This document shows, piece by piece, positions 58,696-64,000 of a stretch of DNA of 64,000 nucleotides (positions are counted from its first letter, which is position 1; every line of letters starts with the position of its first letter). Position numbers and translations under genes: made by a program. The notes under the pieces are model-generated. The model worked only from the letters and a program-made list of their open reading frames with translations. It ran no database searches and was not told the DNA's origin. The stretch spans positions 3,224,001-3,288,000 of the forward strand of contig NC_014655.1 in NCBI RefSeq assembly GCF_000166395.1, in the 5' to 3' direction. The stretch comes from Leadbetterella byssophila DSM 17132. GTDB taxonomy: Bacteria; Bacteroidota; Bacteroidia; Cytophagales; Spirosomataceae.

Positions 58696-60993
58696 ATGAG
58701 ACTGTGCTGGGTCTTACTTTTTCTCGCTTTTAACGTATGGGGGCAGTCGGCTCAGAAATGGATTCAGAAGGGGGATGAGTATCGGCAGAAGTTGGCTTTT
58801 GCTGATGCTGTGGATGCCTATCAGAAAGCATTAAAGAGAGAGCAGTCTTTAAGTGAAGGAGAAAAGGTACAGCTAAAGATAGGATTAGGAGAAGCCTATT
58901 ATCAGTTGCGAAGATATGAATTAGCATTTCAATCCTGGGAGCCAGTGAAGGAGAAGGCTCCTGTCTCCTTGCACAAAAAATATGCTCAGGTTCTGGCGGC
59001 ATTGGGCAGATATGAGGAAGCAGCTAAAATTTGGGGTAAAGTACAGGGAGGCCAACTACAAGAGAGGGTCCTCTTAAATCCTGATCCATTAGTCCGGAAC
59101 GCAGATAGTTATCAAATAGAATACTTAGGTATCAATTCCAATAATCCAGAGTTTAGTCCTACTTACTATAAAGACGGATTGGTTTTTGTTTCGGCTAGGA
59201 AGTCGGCACGGATGGTGAAACGGATTTTTAGTTGGGACAAGACAGACTTCCTGGATCTCTTTTTTGTATCTGAAAGAGCCTTAAAGAAGAAAGATATGGC
59301 TGTTCTAGGTACGGGTGGTGATAATTTGATGCAGGCGGGTGCACGCCCATTAGGTAAAGATTATTATACTCCTCAAACCTCAAATGATACACCAACTATT
59401 GGGCATGCAATTGGAGAATTAGAAGAATATAAAGAATTCTCTTCGATTCCATCTACACCTTTTTCAAAGAGATTGAACAGTAAATATCATGAAGGTCCCA
59501 GTATTTTTTATGATACTAAAATGATTTTTACCCGTACCGGAAAGTCAGGAAAGCTTCAGTTGTATTCTGCTAGCAAGAAGGGCAAGGATTGGCAAGTACA
59601 TGGTGCATTGTCATTTGTATCTGAGCTGTATTCTTTTGGTCACCCTGCTATCAGTAAGGATGCAAAAGTTCTGTTCTTTATTTCTGATATGCCTGGAGGG
59701 TTTGGGGGGACAGATATCTATTATTCTGTTATTAATAATGGCAAATTTAGCCGACCCGTAAATGCAGGGAGTAAAGTAAATACATCGGGAGATGAGTTAT
59801 TTCCTTTTATGGATGAAGGTGGGAATCTATATTTTTCTTCGAATGGGCATGCCGGCTTAGGGGGCTTGGATCTGTTTGTGCTGGATTGGGATTTTCAGAA
59901 AATGGAAGCCAGGGACTTAGTCAGGAACTTGGGGGCTCCGTTGAATTCTTCATTTGATGATTTTGGAATAATTGCCAATAGAGATAGGACTGAAGGATAT
60001 TTTAGTAGTAATAGGAAACGCGGAGGGAATGATGATGATATCTATCGATTTGCGCGACTGGGTCAAGTTTACGGATTTAGGGATTTAGTAGTCCAAATAA
60101 AGGATAGGAGCGGTTTGTTGAAGGATGTTTTGGTCCAATGTGGTTATTATATGCAGAACACAGGAGTGGAGGGACAAGTAAGTTTATGTCTTCAAGCGGA
60201 TAGTGATTTTGACATTACTATAAAAAAGGAAGGGTACCTGACCAAAGTAGTTCCTTACACGAATAAAGGTAAATCAGAGTATATTCCAGACACCTTACAT
60301 ATACTAATGGATAAGGTGCCCTTGCCGGGGAAAATTACGCAGCATTGGGATGCAGGGAAATTTATAGACTTTGCTGTTTGGGTTACAGATGATCAAAACA
60401 GGCCTTTGTCTGATGTCAAGGTAATTTTGCGAAGCGGTTCAGAAGTTCAGATTCAAATTTCCGACCAAGACGGTAAGGTGATCTTCAAAAGAGATCCGGA
60501 AAGGAATTATGAATTGGAATCTGAAAAGTCCGGTTATTCAAAGATTGTGGAGAACATAAGAAGCGAAGTAAGGAAGGAGAGAAAAACTCCTCAGAAGATT
60601 CATAGAAGTACCATGTATAAGATAGGAGATGTTATACGCTTAGAGAATATTTATTACGATAACGAATCCTATAAATTGGGTGCCCAAGCAAAACAGTCAT
60701 TAAGAAAAATAGGTGAACTACTTCAGAAAAGTCCCGAATTAGCGATAGAAGTGAGCTCACATACGGACACCCGAGGTAGTGCGCAGGCAAACATGATTCT
60801 TTCAGAAAGGAGGGCGGAAGAGGTAAAAAAGTTTTTGGTACAGTATATCAGTGGACATAGAATCTCTGCAGTGGGAAAAGGTGAAAGTCAACCCGTCAAT
60901 GCATGTGGGGATGGTGTACAGTGTACGGATGCGGAACATGCTCGCAATAGGCGGACAGAAATTAGGATACTCAAATTAGTTTCTTCCGAATGA
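58696..60993 (+). CDS. PorE-like TPR/PD40/CarboxypepD-reg/OmpA protein
   Basis: A signal peptide (about 1-17, ending NVWGQ, without lipobox) precedes TPR-like repeats (about 20-115), PD40/WD40-like beta-propeller blades (about 150-460: GHPAISKDAKVLFFISDMPGG, LYFSSNGHAGLGGLDLFVLD), two carboxypeptidase-regulatory-like segments (about 470-650), and a C-terminal OmpA domain (about 655-760) with the peptidoglycan-binding SSHTDTRGSAQANM and LSERRAEEVKKFL. This domain order is that of PorE of the type IX secretion system, though PorE is a lipoprotein and this protein appears not to be. Other T9SS genes are absent nearby. Outer-membrane association with the cell wall is likely. Confidence 0.85.
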   Translation: MRLCWVLLFLAFNVWGQSAQKWIQKGDEYRQKLAFADAVDAYQKALKREQSLSEGEKVQLKIGLGEAYYQLRRYELAFQSWEPVKEKAPVSLHKKYAQVLAALGRYEEAAKIWGKVQGGQLQERVLLNPDPLVRNADSYQIEYLGINSNNPEFSPTYYKDGLVFVSARKSARMVKRIFSWDKTDFLDLFFVSERALKKKDMAVLGTGGDNLMQAGARPLGKDYYTPQTSNDTPTIGHAIGELEEYKEFSSIPSTPFSKRLNSKYHEGPSIFYDTKMIFTRTGKSGKLQLYSASKKGKDWQVHGALSFVSELYSFGHPAISKDAKVLFFISDMPGGFGGTDIYYSVINNGKFSRPVNAGSKVNTSGDELFPFMDEGGNLYFSSNGHAGLGGLDLFVLDWDFQKMEARDLVRNLGAPLNSSFDDFGIIANRDRTEGYFSSNRKRGGNDDDIYRFARLGQVYGFRDLVVQIKDRSGLLKDVLVQCGYYMQNTGVEGQVSLCLQADSDFDITIKKEGYLTKVVPYTNKGKSEYIPDTLHILMDKVPLPGKITQHWDAGKFIDFAVWVTDDQNRPLSDVKVILRSGSEVQIQISDQDGKVIFKRDPERNYELESEKSGYSKIVENIRSEVRKERKTPQKIHRSTMYKIGDVIRLENIYYDNESYKLGAQAKQSLRKIGELLQKSPELAIEVSSHTDTRGSAQANMILSERRAEEVKKFLVQYISGHRISAVGKGESQPVNACGDGVQCTDAEHARNRRTEIRILKLVSSE

Positions 60994-61939
60994 AATCATC
61001 AATAACCTTAGGTTTGGGCAGTTCTTCTATTTCATCTAATGTGAACCATGTTCCTTCATCTGCCTGCTCGGAAGGTTCGCAGGCATAGAAATGGATTTGA
61101 AGTTTTCTGTGAGATAATAGATGGGTTGCGGTGGGATATTCCTTAAGATAAGTTTCCGGCTTCCCCTCCGGGAAATCGTAGAGGCTTTTCCAGATGTCAG
61201 AGTTTTTCCTTTGTTTCAGTAGATACTGGTTCCCCTTTCGGTATATTTTATAATACAACTCTCTTTCTTGGATCTTCGTCTTTTTGGCTTTGAAAGGAAG
61301 ATTGAGATAGGCTTTGTCAGGGTAAGAAAGGCAATACACTTGAACAGGGCAAGTTTCGCATAGTGGCGCTTTGGGGGTACATTGTATGGCGCCAAACTCC
61401 ATCATGGCCTGGTTGAAAGTATCCGGTTCTACGGTGGAGATCCATTCTTCTGCTATGTTTCTGATCTCCTTCTGTGTAACTGGGGAGTCAATAGGGCTTT
61501 CTATTCTCAGTATCCGACTAATCACTCTAAGTACATTCCCATCAATGGCGGGTATCCTTTCTTTGAATGCAAAAGAGGCAATGGCTGCCGCGGTGTACGG
61601 ACCTACGCCTTTCAGACTGATGATTTCCTGGTAGGAATTTGGGAAAACACCTTTATGGTGCTCGACAATGTATTTGGCGGTTTGATGAAGGTTTCTTCCT
61701 CTGGAATAATAGCCTAGCCCTTGCCAGAGCCGGAGAACTTCATCCTCAGGGGCTGCAGCAAGGTCGAAAATGGTAGGGTATTGAGCCACAAATCTTTCAA
61801 AATAGGGTAGGCCTTGAGCTACTCTTGTCTGCTGAAGGATAATCTCTGAAATCCAAATAAAATATGGATTTTCCGTGTTTCGCCATGGTAAACTTCGCTT
61901 GTTTTGAAGATACCATGATATTATTCTATTTTGAACCAT
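60971..61939 (-). CDS. mutY: A/G-specific adenine DNA glycosylase
   Basis: MutY removes adenine opposite 8-oxoguanine. Seen are WISEIILQQTRVAQGLPYF, the HhH motif SLKGVGPYTAAAIASFAF with the catalytic Asp in AIDGNVLRV, and the [4Fe-4S] cysteines in CTPKAPLCETCPVQVYC near 190-205. The C-terminal Nudix-like domain (about 230-320) that reads 8-oxoG is present. Length 322 is normal. It overlaps the PorE-like gene by 23 bases, tail to tail. Confidence 0.96.
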   Translation of the reverse strand: MVQNRIISWYLQNKRSLPWRNTENPYFIWISEIILQQTRVAQGLPYFERFVAQYPTIFDLAAAPEDEVLRLWQGLGYYSRGRNLHQTAKYIVEHHKGVFPNSYQEIISLKGVGPYTAAAIASFAFKERIPAIDGNVLRVISRILRIESPIDSPVTQKEIRNIAEEWISTVEPDTFNQAMMEFGAIQCTPKAPLCETCPVQVYCLSYPDKAYLNLPFKAKKTKIQERELYYKIYRKGNQYLLKQRKNSDIWKSLYDFPEGKPETYLKEYPTATHLLSHRKLQIHFYACEPSEQADEGTWFTLDEIEELPKPKVIDDFIRKKLI

Positions 61940-62022
61940 TTGGAAGTGCTTGAAATAGGGCTAAAATGGGCCTTCTTAACTGCTTTATAATTAAAGAATT
62001 ATTTTAAAAAAGCGGATATTTA

Positions 62023-62054
62023 TTGTGCTTATTGGGGCCAATAAATTATCTTTG
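62023..62054 (+). promoter_or_regulatory. Promoter of the HU gene
   Basis: TTG at 62023-62025 and TATCTTTG at 62047-62054 are 21 bases apart, a good Bacteroidota -33/-7 pair. The HU start codon follows 64 bases later, giving a leader of about 55 bases. Confidence 0.75.
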
Positions 62055-62118
62055 CACCCTATTATTATCAGACGGTAAAAGTAATCGTAATTTTTTAACT
62101 TTTAAATTATTTTAGATC

Positions 62119-62409
62119 GTGACGAAAGCAGAGGTAATTTCAATTATTTCGGAAAAGACGGGAGTTGACAAAGCTGCCACTTCAGCTACTATTGAGGCGT
62201 TTTTCGAAACAGTAAAAGAACAATTATCAGGTGGTGAGGCAATTTATGTAAGAGGATTTGGTAGTTTCGTAAACAAGAAGAGAGCAGAGAAAAAAGCACG
62301 AAACATATCTAAAAAAACTACAGTTACTGTACCAGCTCATTATATTCCAAGTTTTAAACCTTCTAAGGAATTCGTAGAAGAAGTTAAAAAGAACGTAACC
62401 ATTCAATGA
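62119..62409 (+). CDS. HU/IHF-family DNA-binding protein
   Basis: The 96-residue histone-like protein has the typical TKAEVISIISEKTG start, the RGFGSFVNKKRAEKKARN arm region and the core IPSFKPSKEF near the C-terminus. It bends and compacts DNA. Translation begins with GTG at 62119; there is no earlier in-frame ATG. The stop overlaps the TPR-protein start by four bases (ATGA). The chromosomal order mutY-HU-TPR-rng resembles that in other Bacteroidota. Confidence 0.94.
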   Translation: MTKAEVISIISEKTGVDKAATSATIEAFFETVKEQLSGGEAIYVRGFGSFVNKKRAEKKARNISKKTTVTVPAHYIPSFKPSKEFVEEVKKNVTIQ

Positions 62410-63215
62410 TGAATAGCGGCCTTAGTCCAAAAACCCATTTTCTTATTGTTACCGGTATTGCTGTTTTAGGATTTGTTTTCTTAGTTAGCAGACCTAAAAC
62501 CGTAGTAAAGGACGAGGAGGCTAAGGCCGTTACTTCTACAGCTGAAGAGGCGCCTGTACATATGTCGAATCCTGCCGCAGATCGTCTGGCGAAAGAGATT
62601 CGTGATAGGCATGCCACTGATGCTAATCCTTTAAATGCATATCGGGCATTAGCTGAAATGTTTTTCCAGGAATCTGTTTTTGATAGTTCAGCGTATTATT
62701 TTGAGCAGATAGCTATAGCTAATCCTGGGGTGTCTAATTGGTTGAGAGCCGGAGACGCTTATTTACAGGCATATTCATTGGCTTTAAATCCTGCAAAGAT
62801 TGAGGATTTGGCGGCTAAGACAAGGGATGCTTACAGTCAAGCTTTGAAATTTGATCCTGCAAGTTTACATGCAAAGACAAATTCAGCATTGACGTATGTA
62901 AATTCCGCTACTCCTATGCGAGCCATTTCCATCTTACGTGAGGTTTTGGATCAGCAACCTAACTATCTTCCTGCGGTTTTGGCTTTAGGAAAGTTATCTA
63001 TGCAGTCCGGTCAGTTTGATAAGGCGGTAGATCGCTTTAAAGAGGTGCTGAAGATAGATAAGGATAATATAGAAGGGAAAATGGGTTTGGCGTACAGTTA
63101 CATAGAACTGGGTAAAACAAATGATGCGAAGGTACTCCTTCAAGAGATATTGGACGCTGACATTGATCCGATTGTGAAAGATGAAGTAAGAAAAACTTTG
63201 AATAATTTAAAATAA
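62406..63215 (+). CDS. Membrane-anchored TPR protein
   Basis: A single N-terminal hydrophobic segment (about residues 10-28, FLIVTGIAVLGFVFLVS) anchors about four tetratricopeptide repeats (about 75-265, for example AGDAYLQAYSLALNPAKIE, LPAVLALGKLSMQSGQFDKA and LAYSYIELGKTNDAKVLL). TPR domains mediate protein-protein contacts; the partner is unknown. It is coupled to HU by an ATGA overlap. The end of the gene contains the -33 element of the next promoter. Confidence 0.82.
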   Translation: MMNSGLSPKTHFLIVTGIAVLGFVFLVSRPKTVVKDEEAKAVTSTAEEAPVHMSNPAADRLAKEIRDRHATDANPLNAYRALAEMFFQESVFDSSAYYFEQIAIANPGVSNWLRAGDAYLQAYSLALNPAKIEDLAAKTRDAYSQALKFDPASLHAKTNSALTYVNSATPMRAISILREVLDQQPNYLPAVLALGKLSMQSGQFDKAVDRFKEVLKIDKDNIEGKMGLAYSYIELGKTNDAKVLLQEILDADIDPIVKDEVRKTLNNLK

Positions 63216-63228
63216 ATTATTACTTTTG
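63197..63228 (+). promoter_or_regulatory. Promoter ahead of the 29-residue protein gene
   Basis: TTTG at 63197-63200 and TACTTTTG at 63221-63228 are separated by 20 bases, close to consensus. The -33 element lies inside the TPR gene. The small ORF begins 43 bases after the -7 box. Confidence 0.75.
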
Positions 63229-63271
63229 CAGTCCCAAAAAAAAGATTAGAGACTTTTAAAATAATACAGTT

Positions 63272-63361
63272 ATGCCTTGCGGAAAGAAAAGAAAAAGACA
63301 TAAGATGGCTACTCATAAGAGAAAGAAGCGTCTAAGAAAAAACCGTCATAAGAAGAAGTAA
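63272..63361 (+). CDS. 29-residue basic protein, AURKAIP1/COX24-like
   Basis: This gene encodes MPCGKKRKRHKMATHKRKKR and nine further residues, all but a few Lys/Arg/His. The KKRKRHKMATHKRKKRLRK pattern is that of the AURKAIP1/COX24 domain, whose mitochondrial member is the small-subunit ribosomal protein mS38. The bacterial form is known mostly in Bacteroidota and is probably a ribosomal protein, which is inference. It has a near-consensus promoter and a strong terminator, so it is a real transcription unit and not a chance ORF. Confidence 0.88.
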   Translation: MPCGKKRKRHKMATHKRKKRLRKNRHKKK

Positions 63362-63390
63362 TTAGGTATTACTACGATAAACAGTAGGAG

Positions 63391-63420
63391 GTAAGCAGCG
63401 GAATACTGCTTACTTTTTTT
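63391..63420 (+). terminator. Terminator of the COX24-like gene
   Basis: GTAAGCAG and CTGCTTAC, 8-base arms with a 7-base loop, are followed by seven T. It ends 72 bases before the rng start. Confidence 0.92.
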
Positions 63421-63492
63421 GTTAAAAATTTGTGTACTAGTATCTTTATGTGAAGATAGTAGTATTAATGATCCCGACCCCTTACTTTGAAC

Positions 63493-64000
63493 TTGAGTAA
63501 CGAGTTATACATATCCGCCACCTCCAAAGGAGATAGAATAGCTTTAGTCCGTAATAAGCGGCTAATTGAATATCATGTAGACGAGACAGAGCACCACTTT
63601 GCTGTCGGTGATATTTATTTTGGTTCAGTAAAGAAGGTAGTATCAGGTAACAATGCTGCATTTATCGATATAGGTCATGAGAAAGATGCCTTCTTGCATT
63701 ATCATGATCTGAGTCCTAATATCCTTTCTCTTATCAAGTTTACGAAGGATATTATTGCCAAACGTCCGGTTAGTCCTCGTCTGAAGGGGTTCAAGCTTGA
63801 AGCTCAGATAGAAAAGCAGGGCAAGATTAGTGACGTTTTGAGCAAGAATATGCCCATTTTGGCTCAAGTAGTTAAGGAGCCTATTTCCTCTAAAGGGCCT
63901 CGTTTATCCTGTGATATTTCTATTGCCGGTAGATATATCGTTTTGGTTCCTTTCAGTAATTCCATTAACATTTCAAAGAAGATTACCAGCAAGCAAGAGC
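63493..64000 (+). CDS. rng: Ribonuclease G/E family protein, N-terminal part
   Basis: The frame is open from TTG at 63493 to the end of the window (169 codons). The sequence MSNELYISATSKGDRIALV and AFIDIGHEKDAFLHYHDL, then the S1 domain and VVKEPISSKGPRLSCDISIAG, are the RNase G/E start including the 5' sensor region. It processes rRNA precursors and degrades mRNA in the cytoplasm. There is no ATG before the conserved region, so a TTG start is required (63493, or the in-frame TTG at 63487). A TTACTTTG similar to the -7 box overlaps the start and leaves almost no leader. The gene is cut by the window edge. Confidence 0.93.
   Translation, partial: MSNELYISATSKGDRIALVRNKRLIEYHVDETEHHFAVGDIYFGSVKKVVSGNNAAFIDIGHEKDAFLHYHDLSPNILSLIKFTKDIIAKRPVSPRLKGFKLEAQIEKQGKISDVLSKNMPILAQVVKEPISSKGPRLSCDISIAGRYIVLVPFSNSINISKKITSKQE

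Overview
The window reads as a stretch of ordinary chromosome from a member of the Bacteroidota, most likely the order Cytophagales; the rank below phylum is inference. The evidence is two SusC/FecA-type TonB-dependent receptors with carboxypeptidase-regulatory-like N-termini, a PorE-like TPR/PD40/OmpA protein, a DUF4295 gene beside rpmG, a PadR-PspC pair, a LytS/LytT pair, and many copies of the Bacteroidota -7 promoter box TAnnTTTG with A-rich leaders that mostly lack a Shine-Dalgarno sequence. The DNA is moderately AT-rich and uniform, and genes are tightly packed: no gene-free stretch exceeds 300 bases (the longest are 5220-5510 and 55994-56273), and many genes overlap their neighbours. 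I found no rRNA, tRNA, CRISPR array, insertion sequence, prophage or plasmid gene.

Layout. 1-5.2 kb: the end of a GT3-type glycogen synthase, a cysteine desulfurase, and a lytS-lytT-serine carboxypeptidase operon divergent from a TonB receptor (5.5-8.0 kb). 8-14 kb: a DODA-type dioxygenase, idi, guaB, a NupC-type nucleoside transporter and cysS. 14-20 kb: an SGNH hydrolase/lactonase pair, a SlyD-like FKBP, menD, a LolA-like protein, free-methionine sulfoxide reductase and mazG. 20-28.8 kb: a GH29 fucosidase, a MATE transporter, metallophosphoesterase, peroxiredoxin, MBL hydrolase, a Tat-exported phospholipase C and a coiled-coil lipoprotein. 28.8-36.4 kb: aldehyde dehydrogenase, LptF/G permease, glycosyltransferase, tgt, ndk, and a TlpA/MORN pair. 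36.5-42.7 kb: the fcl-VTT-dgt operon, padR-pspC and a small membrane protein. 42.9-47.7 kb: a large TonB receptor with an unusual Q/A-rich insertion, a thioesterase, DUF4295, rpmG and a lipoprotein. 47.8-56 kb: acyl-CoA dehydrogenase behind a double operator-like dyad, chitinase-hemerythrin, lon, and hisHAF. 56.2-64 kb: polyprenyl synthase, argH, the PorE-like protein, mutY, HU, a TPR protein, a 29-residue basic protein and the start of rng.

Most of the content is housekeeping: purine supply (guaB, nupC, ndk, mazG, dgt), isoprenoid/quinone supply (idi, polyprenyl synthase, menD), translation (cysS, tgt, rpmG, rng) and envelope functions. I did not find a self-evident new system such as a defence island or a biosynthetic cluster. 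The most notable signals are local: two identical-core palindromes bracketing the acyl-CoA dehydrogenase promoter, the Q/A/V-rich insertion in the second TonB receptor, a Tgt that lacks the three zinc cysteines, a hidden Tat-like N-terminus in the DODA dioxygenase, competing hairpins ahead of hisH, and the tiny COX24-like gene between HU and rng.
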